The position numbers and the translations under genes are program-made. The notes beneath the pieces are model-generated. The model searched no databases. It worked only from the letters and a program-made list of their open reading frames with translations, and was not told the DNA's origin. 64,000 nt of DNA from contig CM046877.1 in assembly GCA_025667525.1 (NCBI GenBank), forward strand, positions 27,742,737 to 27,806,736. Reading direction: 5' to 3'. Source of the DNA: Glebionis coronaria (taxonomy: Eukaryota; Streptophyta; Magnoliopsida; Asterales; Asteraceae). Shown here piece after piece: positions 1 to 12,185 of the stretch; position 1 is the stretch's first letter, and every line of letters begins with the position of its first letter.

Positions 1-23
1 TAGCTGTTCTTGGTAGGTTTTTA

Positions 24-263
24 TCAGTTTTTGATCGGGTTTAGTCGCTTTTGACCAATGCTTGCCTGGATAAAAGTACTCCTTTTTTCAAGCATCCATT
101 TCTTAGTTGTGGTCTTGAAACGGAGTCTTGTATCACATGTTATGACCATTTTATTGCAACCCACATTTTCAGATAATTTTAATATAAATTTGTTTTTGTA
201 TGTTAGCGATTGTGTTTGGTAATCTATTTCTTGATAGCTCTCAATTTTAATAGAATAAAGCAT
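24..263 (-). other. Non-conserved 79-codon reading frame in units 1, 2, 4 and 5 (probably not a gene)
   Basis: The frame runs from the ATG at the CATGG mark of sub-repeat copy 1 across module L. Identical or near-identical frames are at 916-1155, 2701-2940 and 3594-3833. The predicted product is lysine-rich, with no signal peptide, membrane segment or domain I recognise. All other units have TTTT instead of TTT before CTTAG, which shifts the frame after Lys55 and stops it at about 58 residues. Most units also have GAGTCATG for GAGTCTTG, turning the Arg46 codon AGA into TGA. With breaks in 67 of 71 units, it is either a chance frame or the relic of a coding stretch. It continues upstream without a stop for about 16 codons. 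I saw no promoter or intron signals I could defend. Confidence 0.4.
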
Positions 264-1783
264 GGAATCAAATATTTCAGAGTCACATAATACATAAGCA
301 AGTTGATCCTACATGAAATGTCAAAAAATACTTGTCCTTCTTTTGCATATTATTCACCTATGTAGGCTTCCCAAGGTTAAACAATATCATTTTTAGGTCA
401 AATAACATGACGTTTTGTTAGAGCACACTCTTGATAGCTCTCAATTTTAATAGAATAAAACTTGGAATCAAATATTTCAGAGTCATATAATACATAAGCA
501 AGTTGATCCTACATGAAATGTCAAAAAATACTTGTCCTTCTTTTCCATATTATTCACCTATGTAGGCTTCCCAAGGTTAAACAATATCATTTTTAGGTCA
601 AATAACATGACGTTTTGTTAGAGCACACTCATGTCTTGACCTTTATACTATAATGTGCCGTCGAGATGCTCTTTGTCTACTACATTCACAACTACCTCAA
701 ATACTAGCTGACCAACTTTTACACCAATAAAACACAACCAAAACTAAACAGAGCAAACATATAGATGTATTTTATCCATCAAGAATCCGGGAAAATACAT
801 TATGCCCAGATTCTATGTGGTCTATATGGACAGGAAATAATTTTAGTGGTTTTTTCTTAGGTTTGGATGATTTGAGCCGGTTACGGCATTTTTAGCTGTT
901 CTTGGTAGGTTTTTATCAGTTTTTGATCGGGTTTAGTCGCTTTTGACCTATGCTTGCCTGGATAAAAGTACTCCTTTTTTCAAGCATCCATTTCTTAGTT
1001 GTGGTCTTGAAACGGAGTCTTGTATCACATGTTATGACCATTTTATTGCAACCCACATTTTCAGATAATTTCAATATAAATTTGTTTTTGTATGTTAGCG
1101 ATTGTGTTTGGTAATCTATTTCTTGATAGCTCTCAATTTTAATAGAATAAAACATGGAATCAAATATTTCAGAGTCACATAATACATAAGCAAGTTGATC
1201 CTACATGAAATGTCAAAAAATACTTGTCCTTCTTTTGCATATTATTCACCTATGTAGGCTTCCCAAGGTTAAACAATATCATTTTTAGGTCAAATAACAT
1301 GACGTTTTGTTAGAGCACACTCTTGATAGCTCTCAATTTTAATAGAATAAAACTTGGAATCAAATATTTCAGAGTCATATAATACATAAGCAAGTTGATC
1401 CTACATGAAATGTCAAAAAATACTTGTCCTTCTTTTGCATATTATTCACCTATGTAGGCTTCCCAAGGTTAAACAATATCATTTTTAGGTCAAATAACAT
1501 GACGTTTTGTTAGAGCACACTCATGTCTTGACCATTATACTATAATGTGCCGTTGAGATGCTCTTTGTCTACTACATTCACAACTACCTCAAATACTAGC
1601 TGACCAACTTTTACACCAATAAAACACAACCAAAACTAAACAGAGAAAACATATAGATGTATTTATCCATCAAGAATCCGGGCAAATACATTATGCCCAG
1701 ATTCTATGTGGTCTATATGGACTGGAAATAATTTTAGTGGTTTTTTCTTAGGTTTGGATGATTTGAGCCGGTTACGGCATTTT

Positions 1784-3570
1784 TAGCTGTTCTTGGTAGG
1801 TTTTTATCAGTTTTTGATCGGGTTTAGTCGCTTTTGACCAATGCTTGCCTGGATAAAAGTACTCCTTTTTTCAAGCATCCATTTTCTTAGTTGTGGTCTT
1901 GAAACGGAGTCTTGTATCACATGTTATGACCATTTTATTGCAACCCACATTTTCAGATAATTTCAATATAATTTTGTTTTTGTATGTTAGCGATTGTGTT
2001 TGGTAATCTATTTCTTGATAGCTCTCAATATTAATAGAATAAAACATGGAATCAAATATTTCAGAGTCATATAATACATAAGCAAGTTGATCCTACATGA
2101 AATGTCAAAAAATACTTGTCCTTCTTTTGCATATTATTCACCTATGTAGGCTTCCCAAGGTTAAACAATATCATTTTTAGGTCAAATAACATGACGTTTT
2201 GTTAGAGCACACTCTTGATAGCTCTCAATTTTAATAGAATAAAACTTGGAATCAAATATTTCAGAGTCATATAATACATAAGCAAGTTGATCCTACATGA
2301 AATGTCAAAAAAATACTTGTCCTTCTTTTGCATATTATTCACCTATGTAGGCTTCCCAAGGTTAAACAATATCATTTTTAGGTCAAATAACATGACGTTT
2401 TGTTAGAGCACACTCATGTCTTGACCTTTATACTATAATGTGCCGTCGAGATGCTCTTTGTCTACTACATTCACAACTACCTCAAATACTAGCTGACCAA
2501 CTTTTACACCAATAAAACACAACCAAAACTAAACAGAGCAAACATATAGATGTATTTTATCCATCAAGAATCTGGGAAAATACATTATGCCCAGATTCTA
2601 TGTGGTCTATATGGACTGGAAATAATTTTAGTGGTTTTTTCTTAGGTTTGGATGATTTGAGCCGGTTACTGCATTTTTAGCTGTTCTTGGTAGGTTTTTA
2701 TCAGTTTTTGATCGGGTTTAGTCGCTTTTGACCAATGCTTGCCTGGATAAAAGTACTCCTTTTTTCAAGCATCCATTTCTTAGTTGTGGTCTTGAAACGG
2801 AGTCTTGTATCACATGTTATGACCATTTTATTGCAACCCACATTTTCAGATAATTTCAATATAATTTTGTTTTTGTATGTTAGCGATTGTGTTTGGTAAT
2901 CTATTTCTTGATAGCTCTCAATATTAATAGAATAAAACATGGAATCAAATATTTCAGAGTCATATAATACATAAGCAAGTTGATCCTACATGAAATGTCA
3001 AAAAATACTTGTCCTTCTTTTGCATATTATTCACCTATGTAGGCTTCCCAAGGTTAAACAATATCATTTTTAGGTCAAATAACATGACGTTTTGTTAGAG
3101 CACACTCTTGATAGCTCTCAATTTTAATAGAATAAAACTTGGAATCAAATATTTCAGAGTCATATAATACATAAGCAAGTTGATCCTACATGAAATGTCA
3201 AAAAAATACTTGTCCTTCTTTTGCATATTATTCACCTATGTAGGCTTCCCAAGGTTAAACAATATCATTTTTAGGTCAAATAACATGACGTTTTGTTAGA
3301 GCACACTCATGTCTTGACCTTTATACTATAATGTGCCGTCGAGATGCTCTTTGTCTACTACATTCACAACTACCTCAAATACTAGCTGACCAACTTTTAC
3401 ACCAATAAAACACAACCAAAACTAAACAGAGCAAACATATAGATGTATTTTATCCATCAAGAATCTGGGAAAATACATTATTCCCAGATTCTATGTGGTC
3501 TATATGGACTGGAAATAATTTTAGTGGTTTTTTCTTAGGTTTGGATGATTTGAGCCGGTTACTGCATTTT
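1784..3570 (+). repeat. Twin units 3 and 4 (recent single-unit duplication)
   Basis: Units 3 (1784-2677) and 4 (2678-3570) share private variants: AATATAATTTTG in L, a 7-A run in copy 2, the hairpin left arm GAATCTGGGA, and GGTTACTGC near the unit end. They differ by one T in the run before CTTAG in module L, so only unit 4 has the 79-codon frame open, and by TTCCC for TGCCC in the right hairpin arm. Confidence 0.85.
3461..3491 (+). other. Variant hairpin with two compensated base pairs (unit 4)
   Basis: The arms are GAATCTGGGA and TCCCAGATTC, a perfect 10-bp stem around the same 11-nt loop. Compared with the commonest form, pair 6 is T-A instead of C-G and pair 10 is A-T instead of C-G, so both sides of both pairs have changed together. 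The adjacent unit 3 (2568-2598) has the left-arm changes and the pair-6 right-arm change but keeps GCCC on the right, leaving one mismatch at pair 10. It looks like the intermediate state. Confidence 0.8.
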
Positions 3571-6248
3571 TAGCTGTTCTTGGTAGGTTTTTATCAGTTT
3601 TTGATCGGGTTTAGTCGCTTTTGACCAATGCTTGCCTGGATAAAAGTACTCCTTTTTTCAAGCATCCATTTCTTAGTTGTGGTCTTGAAACGGAGTCTTG
3701 TATCACATGTTATGACCATTTTATTGCAACCCACATTTTCAGATAATTTCAATATAAATTTGTTTTTGTATGTTAGCGATTGTGTTTGGTAATCTATTTC
3801 TTGATAGCTCTCAATTTTAATAGAATAAAACATGGAATCAAATATTTCAGAGTCACATAATACATAAGCAAGTTGATCCTACATGAAATGTCAAAAAAAT
3901 ACTTGTCCTTCTTTTGCATATTATTCACCTATGTAGGCTTCCCAAGGTTAAACAATATCATTTTTAGGTCAAATAACATGACGTTTTGTTAGAGCACACT
4001 CTTGATAGCTCTCAATTTTAATAGAATAAAACTTGGAATCAAATATTTCAGAGTCATATAATACATAAGCAAGTTGATCCTACATGAAATGTCAAAAAAT
4101 ACTTGTCCTTCTTTTGCATATTATTCACCTATGTAGGCTTCCCAAGGTTAAACAATATCATTTTTAGGTCAAATAACATGACGTTTTGTTAGAGCACACT
4201 CATGTCTTGACCTTTATACTATAATGTGCCGTCGAGATGCTCTTTGTCTACTACATTCACAACTACCTCAAATACTAGCTGACCAACTTTTACACCAATA
4301 AAACACAACCAAAACTAAACAGAGCAAACATATAGATGTGTTTTATCCATCAAGAATACGGGCAAATACATTATGCCCGGATTCTATGTGGTCTATATGG
4401 ACTGGAAATAATTTTAGAGGTTTTTTCTTAGGTTTGGATGATTTGAGCCGGTTACGGCATTTTTAGCTGTTCCTGGTAGGTTTTTATCAGTTTTTGATCG
4501 GGTTTAGTCGCTTTTGACCAATGCTTGCCTGGATAAAAGTACTCCTTTTTTCAAGCATCCATTTTCTTAGTTGTGGTCTTGAAACGGAGTCATGTATCAC
4601 ATGTTATGACCATTTTATTGCAACCCACATTTTCAGATAATTTCAATATAAATTTTTTTTTGTATGTTAGCGATTGTGTTTGGTAATCTATTTCTTGATA
4701 GCTCTCAATATTAATAGAATAGAACATGGAATCAAATATTTCAGAGTCATATAATACATAAGCAAGTTGATCCTACATGAAATGTCAAAAAATACTTGTC
4801 CTTCTTTTGCATATTATTCACCTATGTAGGCTTCCCAAGGTTAAACAATATCATTTTTAGGTCAAATAACATGACGTTTTGTTAGAGCACACTCTTGATA
4901 GCTCTCAATTTTAATAGAATAAAACTTGGAATCAAATATTTCAGAGTCATATAATACATAAGCAAGTTGATCCTACATGAAATGTCAAAAAATAGGTGTC
5001 CTTCTTTTGCATGTTATTCACCTATGTAGGCTTCCCAAGGTTAAACAATATCATTTTTAGGTCAAATAACATGACGTTTTGTTAGAGCACACTCATGTCT
5101 TGACCTTTATACTATAATGTGCCGTCGAGATGCTCTTTGTCTACTACATTCACAACTACCTCAAATACTAGCTGACCAACTTTTACACCAATAAAACACA
5201 ACCAAAACTAAACAGAGCAAACATATAGATGTGTTTTATCCATCAAGAATCCGGGCAAATACATTATGCCCAGATTCTATGTGGTCTATATGGACTGGAA
5301 ATAATTTTAGAGGTTTTTTCTTAGGTTTGGATGATTTGAGCCGGTTACGGCATTTTTAGCTGTTCTTGGTAGGTTTTTATCAGTTTTTGATCGGGTTTAG
5401 TCGCTTTTGACCAATGCTTGCCTGGATAAAAGTACTCCTTTTTTCAAGCATCCATTTTCTTAGTTGTGGTCTTGAAACGGAGTCATGTATCACATGTTAT
5501 TACCATTTTATTGCAACCCACGTTTTCCGATAATTTCAATATAAATTTGTGTTTCTATGTTAGCGATTGTGTTTGGTAATCTATTTCTTGATAGCTCTCA
5601 ATATTAATAGAATAAAACATGGAATCACATATTTCAGAGTCATATAATACATAAGCAAGTTGATCCTACATGAAATGTCAAAAAATACTTGTCCTTCTTT
5701 TGCATTTTATTCACCTATGTAGGCTTCCCAAGGTTAAACAATATCATTTTTAGGTCAAATAACATGACGTTTTGTTAGAGCACACTCTTGATAGCTCTCA
5801 ATTTTAATAGAATAAAACTTGGAATCAAATATTTCAGAGTCATATAATACATAAGCAAGTTGATCCTACATGAAATGTCAAAAAATATTTGTCCTTCTTT
5901 TGCATATTATTCACCTATGTAGGCTTCCCAAGGTTAAACAATATCTTTTTAGGTCAAATAACATGACGTTTTGTTAGAGCACACTCATGTCTTGACCTTT
6001 ATACTATAATGTGCCGTCGAGATGCTCTTTGTCTACTACATTCACAACTACCTCAAATACTAGCTGACCAACTTTTACACCAATAAAACACAACCAAAAC
6101 TAAACAGAGCAAACATATAGATGTATTTTATCCATCATGAATCCGGGCAAATACATTATGCCCAGATTCTATGTGGTCTATATGGACTGGAAATAATTTT
6201 AGTGGTTTTTTCTTAGGTTTGGATGATTTGAGCCGGTTACGGCATTTT

Positions 6249-7341
6249 TAGCTGTTCTTGGTAGGTTTTTATCAGTTTTTGATCGGGTTTAGTCGCTTTT
6301 GACCAATGCTTGCCTGGATAAAAGTACTCCTTTTTTCAAGCATCCATTTTCTTAGTTGTGGTCTTGAAACGGAGTCTTGTATCACATGTTATGACCATTT
6401 TATTGCAACCCACATTTTCAGATAATTTCAATATAAATTTGTGTTTGTATGTTAGCGATTGTGTTTGGTAATCTATTTCTTGATAGCTCTCAATATTAAT
6501 AGAATAAAACATGGAATCAAATATTTCAGAGTCATATAATACATAAGCAAGTTGATCCTACATGAAATGTCAAAAAATACTTGTCCTTCTTTTGCATATT
6601 ATTCACCTATGTAGGCTTCCTAAGGTTAAACAATATCATTTTTAGGTCAAATAACATGACGTTTTGTTAGAGCACACTCTTGATAGCTCTAAATTTTAAT
6701 AGAATAAAACTTGGAATCAAATATTTCAGAGTCATATAATACATAAGCAAGTTGATCCTACATGAAATGTCAAAAAATACTTGTCCTTCTTTTGCATTTT
6801 ATTCACCTATGTAGGCTTCCCAAGGTTAAACAATATCATTTTTAGGTCAAATAACATGACGTTTTGTTAGAGCACACTCTTGATAGCTCTCAATTTTAAT
6901 AGAATAAAACTTGGAATCAAATATTTCAGAGTCATATAATACATAAGCAAGTTGATCCTACATGAAATGTCAAAAAATATTTGTCCTTCTTTTGCATATT
7001 ATTCACCTATGTAGGCTTCCCAAGGTTAAACAATATCATTTTTAGGTCAAATAACATGACGTTTTGTTAGAGCACACTCATGTCTTGACCTTTATACTAT
7101 AATGTGCCGTCGAGATGCTCTTTGTCTACTACATTCACAACTACCTCAAATACTAGCTGACCAACTTTTACACCAATAAAACACAACCAAAACTAAACAG
7201 AGCAAACATATAGATGTATTTTATCCATCATGAATCCGGGCAAATACATTATGCCCAGATTCTATGTGGTCTATATGGACTGGAAATAATTTTAGAGGTT
7301 TTTTCTTAGGTTTGGATGATTTGAGCCGGTTACGGCATTTT
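6249..7341 (+). repeat. Three-copy unit 8 (1093 bp)
   Basis: Three contiguous 200-bp sub-repeats lie at 6480-6679, 6680-6879 and 6880-7079. The first has the copy-1 marker CATGG and the other two have CTTGG, so the gain is of a copy-2-type block. Its TCCTAAGG in copy 1 and CTCTAAATTTT in copy 2 are shared with unit 9, which indicates common descent of these two neighbours. Confidence 0.93.
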
Positions 7342-8433
7342 TAGCTGTTCTTGGTAGGTTTTTATCAGTTTTTGATCGGGTTTAGTCGCTTTTGACCAAT
7401 GCTTGCCTGGATAAAAGTACTCCTCTTTTCAAGCATCCATTTTCTTAGTTGTGGTCTTGAAACGGAGTCTTGTATCACATGTTATGACCATTTTATTGCA
7501 ACCCACATTTTCAGATAATTTCAATATAAATTTGTGTTTGTATGTTAGCGATTGTGTTTGGTAATCTATTTCTTGATAGCTCTCAATATTAATAGAATAA
7601 AACATGGAATCAAATATTTCAGAGTCATATAATACATAAGCAAGTTGATCCTACATGAAATGTCAAAAAATACTTGTCCTTCTTTTGCATATTATTCACC
7701 TATGTAGGCTTCCTAAGGTTAAACAATATCATTTTTAGGTCAAATAACATGACGTTTTGTTAGAGCACACTCTTGATAGCTCTAAATTTTAATAGAATAA
7801 AACTTGGAATCAAATATTTCAGAGTCATATAATACATAAGCAAGTTGATCCTACATGAAATGTCAAAAAATTCTTGTCCTTCTTTTGCATATTATTCACC
7901 TATGTAGGCTTCCCAAGGTTAAACAATATCATTTTTAGGTCAAATAACATGACGTTTTTTTAGAGCACACTCTTGATAGCTCTCAATTTTAATAGAATAA
8001 AACTTGGAATCAAATATTTCAGAGTCATATAATACATAAGCAAGTTGATCCTACATGAAATGTCAAAAAATACTTGTCCTTCTTTTGCATATTATTCACC
8101 TATGTAGGCTTCCCAAGGTTAAACAATATCATTTTTAGGTCAAATAACATGACGTTTTGTTAGAGCACACTCTTGTCTTGACCTTTATACTATAATGTGC
8201 CGTTGAGTGCTCTTTGTCTACTACATTCACAACTACCTCAAATACTAGCTGACCAACTTTTACACCAATAAAACACAACCAAAACTAAACAGAGCAAACA
8301 TATAGATGTGTTTTATCCATCAAGAATCCGGGCAAATACATTATGCCCAGATTCTATGTGGTCTATATGGACTGGAAATAATTTTAGAGGTTTTTTCTTA
8401 GGTTTGGATGATTTGAGCCGGTTACGGCATTTT
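7342..8433 (+). repeat. Three-copy unit 9 (1092 bp)
   Basis: Sub-repeats lie at 7573-7772, 7773-7972 and 7973-8172. The exit from the third copy reads ACTCTTGTCTTGACC rather than ACTCATGTCTTGACC, and the R module lacks two bases (GAGTGCTC for GAGATGCTC). Both marks recur in unit 12, its partner in the 9-11/12-14 block duplication. Confidence 0.93.
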
Positions 8434-10219
8434 TAGCTGTTCTTGGTAGGTTTTTATCAGTTTTTGATCGGGTTCAGTCGCTTTTGACCAATGCCTGCCT
8501 GGATAGAAGTACTCCTTTTTTCAAGCATCCATTTTCTTAGTTGTGGTCTTGAAACGGAGTCATGTATCACATGTTATGACCATTTTATTGCAACCCACGT
8601 TTTCAGATAATTTCAATATAAATTTGTGTTTCTATGTTAGCGATTGTGTTTGGTAATCTATTTCTTGATAGCTCTCAATATTAATAGAATAAAACATGGA
8701 ATCAAATATTTCAGAGTCATATAATACATAAGCAAGTTGATCCTACATGAAATGTCAAAAAATACTTGTCCTTCTTTTGCATATTATTCACCTATGTAGG
8801 CTTCCCAAGGTTAAACAATATCATTTTTAGGTCAAATAACATGACGTTTTGTTAGAGCACACTCTTGATAGCTCTCAATTTTAATAGAATAAAACTTGGA
8901 ATCAAATATTTCAGAGTCATATAATACATAAGCAAGTTGATCCTACATGAAATGTCAAAAAATACTTGTCCTTCTTTTGCATATTATTCACCTATGTAGG
9001 CTTCCCAAGGTTAAACAATATCATTTTTAGGTCAAATAACATGACGTTTTGTTAGAGCACACTCATGTCTTGACCTTTATACTATAATGTGCCGTCGAGA
9101 TGCTCTTTGTCTACTACATTCACAACTACCTCAAATACTAGCTGACCAACTTTTACACCAATAAAACACAACCAAAACTAAACAGAGCAAACATATAGAT
9201 GTATTTTATCCATCAAGAATCCGGGCAAATACATTATGCCCAGATTCTATGTGGTCTATATGGACTGGAAATAATTTTAGTGGTTTTTTCTTAGGTTTGG
9301 ATGATTTGAGCCGGTTACGGCATTTTTAGCTGTTCTTGGTAGGTTTTTATCAGTTTTTGATCGGGTTTAGTCGCTTTTGACCAATGCTTGCCTGGATAAA
9401 AGTACTCCTTTTTTCAAGCATCCATTTTCTTAGTTGTGGTCTTGAAACGGAGTCTTGTATCACATGTTATGAACATTTTATTACAACCCACATTTTCAGA
9501 TAATTTCAATATAAATTTGTTTTTGTATGTTAGCGATTGTGTTTGGTTATCTATTTCTTGATAGCTCTCAATATTAATAGAATAAAACATGGAATCAAAT
9601 ATTTCAGAGTCATATAATACATAATCAAGTTGATCCTACATGAAATGTCAAAAAATACTTGTCCTTCTTTTGCATATTATTCACCTATGTAGGCTTCCCA
9701 AGGTTAAACAATATCATTTTTAGGTCAAATAACATGACGTTTTGTTAGAGCACACTCTTGATAGCTCTCAATTTTAATAGAATAAAACTTGGAATCAAAT
9801 ATTTCAGATTCATATAATACATAAGCAAGTTGATCCTACATGAAATGTCAAAAAATACTTGTCCTTCTTTTGCATATTATTCACCTATGTAGGCTTCCCA
9901 AGGTTAAACAATATCATTTTTAGGTCAAATAACATGACGTTTTGTTAGAGCACACTCATGTCTTGACCTTTATACTATAATGTGTCGTCGAGATGCTCTT
10001 TGTCTACTACATTCACAACTACCTCAAATACTAGCTGACCAACTTTTACTCCAATAAAACACAACCAAAACTAAACAGAGCAAACATATAGATGTATTTT
10101 ATCCATCATGAATCCGGACAAATACATTATGCCCAGATTCTATGTGGTCTATATGGACTGGAAATAATTTTAGTGGTTTTTTCTTAAGTTTGGATGATTT
10201 GAGCCGGTTACGGCATTTT

Positions 10220-11311
10220 TAGCTGTTCTTGGTAGGTTTTTATCAGTTTTTGATCGGGTTTAGTCGCTTTTGACCAATGCTTGCCTGGATAAAAGTACTC
10301 CTTTTTTCAAGCATCCATTTTCTTAGTTGTGGTCTTGAAACGGAGTCTTGTATCACATGTTATGACCATTTTATTGCAACCCACATTTTCAGATAATTTC
10401 AATATAAATTTGTGTTTGTATGTTAGCGATTGTGTTTGGTAATCTATTTCTTGATAGCTCTCAATATTAATAGAATAAAACATGGAATCAAATATTTCAG
10501 AGTCATATAATACATAAGCAAGTTGATCCTACATGAAATGTCAAAAAATACTTGTCCTTCTTTTGCATATTATTCACCTATGTAGGCTTCCCAAGGTTAA
10601 ACAATATCATTTTTAGGTCAAATAACATGACGTTTTGTTAGAGCACACTCTTGATAGCTCTCAATTTTAATAGAATAAAACTTGGAATCAAATATTTCAG
10701 AGTCATATAATACATAAGCAAGTTGATCCTACATGAAATGTCAAAAAATTCTTGTCCTTCTTTTGCATATTATTCACCTATGTAGGCTTCCCAAGGTTAA
10801 ACAATATCATTTTTAGGTCAAATAACATGACGTTTTGTTAGAGCACACTCTTGATAGCTCTCAATTTTAATAGAATAAAACTTGGAATCAAATATTTCAG
10901 AGTCATATAATACATAAGCAAGTTGATCCTACATGAAATGTCAAAAAATACTTGTCCTTCTTTTGCATATTATTCACCTATGTAGGCTTCCCAAGGTTAA
11001 ACAATATCATTTTTAGGTCAAATAACATGACGTTTTGTTAGAGCACACTCTTGTCTTGACCTTTATACTATAATGTGCCGTCGAGTGCTCTTTGTCTACT
11101 ACATTCACAACTACCTCAAATACTAGCTGACCAACTTTTACACCAATAAAACACAACCAAAACTAAACAGAGCAAACATATAGATGTGTTTTATCCATCA
11201 AGAATCCGGGCAAATACATTATGCCCAGATTCTATGTGGTCTATATGGACTGGAAATAATTTTAGAGGTTTTTTCTTAGGTTTGGATGATTTGAGCCGGT
11301 TACGGCATTTT
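10220..11311 (+). repeat. Three-copy unit 12 (1092 bp)
   Basis: Sub-repeats lie at 10451-10650, 10651-10850 and 10851-11050, with markers CATGG, CTTGG, CTTGG. It is the partner of unit 9 (offset 2878 bp) and shares its unusual exit ACTCTTGTCTTGACC. Confidence 0.93.
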
Positions 11312-12185
11312 TAGCTGTTCTTGGTAGGTTTTTATCAGTTTTTGATCGGGTTTAGTCGCTTTTGACCAATGCTTGCCTGGATAAAAGTACTCCTTTTTTC
11401 AAGCATCCATTTTCTTAGTTGTGGTCTTGAAACGGAGTCATGTATCACATGTTATGACCATTTTATTGCAACCCACGTTTTCAGATAATTTCAATATAAA
11501 TTTGTGTTTCTATGTTAGCGATTGTGTTTGGTAATCTATTTCTTGATAGCTCTCAATATTAATAGAATAAAACATGGAATCAAATATTTCAGAGTCATAT
11601 AATACATAAGCAAGTTGATCCTACATGAAATGTCAAAAAATACTTGTCCTTCTTTTGCATATTATTCACCTATGTAGGCTTCCCAAGGTTAAACAATATC
11701 ATTTTTAGGTCAAATAACATGACGTTTTGTTAGAGCACACTCTTGATAGCTCTCAATTTTAATAGAATAAAACTTGGAATCAAATATTTCAGAGTCATAT
11801 AATACATAAGCAAGTTGATCCTACATGAAATGTCAAAAAATACTTGTCCTTCTTTTGCATATTATTCACCTATGTAGGCTTCCCAAGGTTAAACAATATC
11901 ATTTTTAGGTCAAATAACATGACGTTTTGTTAGAGCACACTCATGTCTTGACCTTTATACTATAATGTGCCGTCGAGATGCTCTTTGTCTACTACATTCA
12001 CAACTACCTCAAATACTAGCTGACCAACTTTTACACCAATAAAACACAACCAAAACTAAACAGAGCAAACATATAGATGTATTTTATCCATCAAGAATCC
12101 GGGCAAATAGTGGTCTATATGGACTGGAAATAATTTTAGTGGTTTTTTCTTAGGTTTGGATGATTTGAGCCGGTTACGGCATTTT
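11312..12185 (+). repeat. Unit 13 with a 19-bp deletion in the hairpin (874 bp)
   Basis: At about 12109/12110 the sequence jumps from GGGCAAATA directly to GTGGTCTAT. The 19 bases normally between them, which cover part of the loop and the entire right arm of the hairpin, are absent. Its duplicate partner, unit 10, keeps them, so this is a deletion. It is the only unit I saw without the stem. Confidence 0.9.

Noticed and set aside
181..200. Yeast-type ARS consensus on the minus strand in AATATAAATTTG
   Set aside because: It matches at 10 of 11 positions, which is expected by chance in AT-rich DNA, and the motif is meaningful only in budding yeasts.
308..366. CCTACAT / ATGTAGG inverted repeat in each sub-repeat as a functional hairpin
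   Set aside because: The arms are only 7 bp with a 45-bp spacer, and I saw no paired changes between units.
916..1155. 79-codon ORF on the minus strand (also 24-263, 2701-2940, 3594-3833) as a protein-coding gene
   Set aside because: It is open in only four of 71 units. The others have a one-base insertion after codon 55, and most also have a TGA at codon 46. It has no recognisable domain, and its repetition simply follows the satellite.
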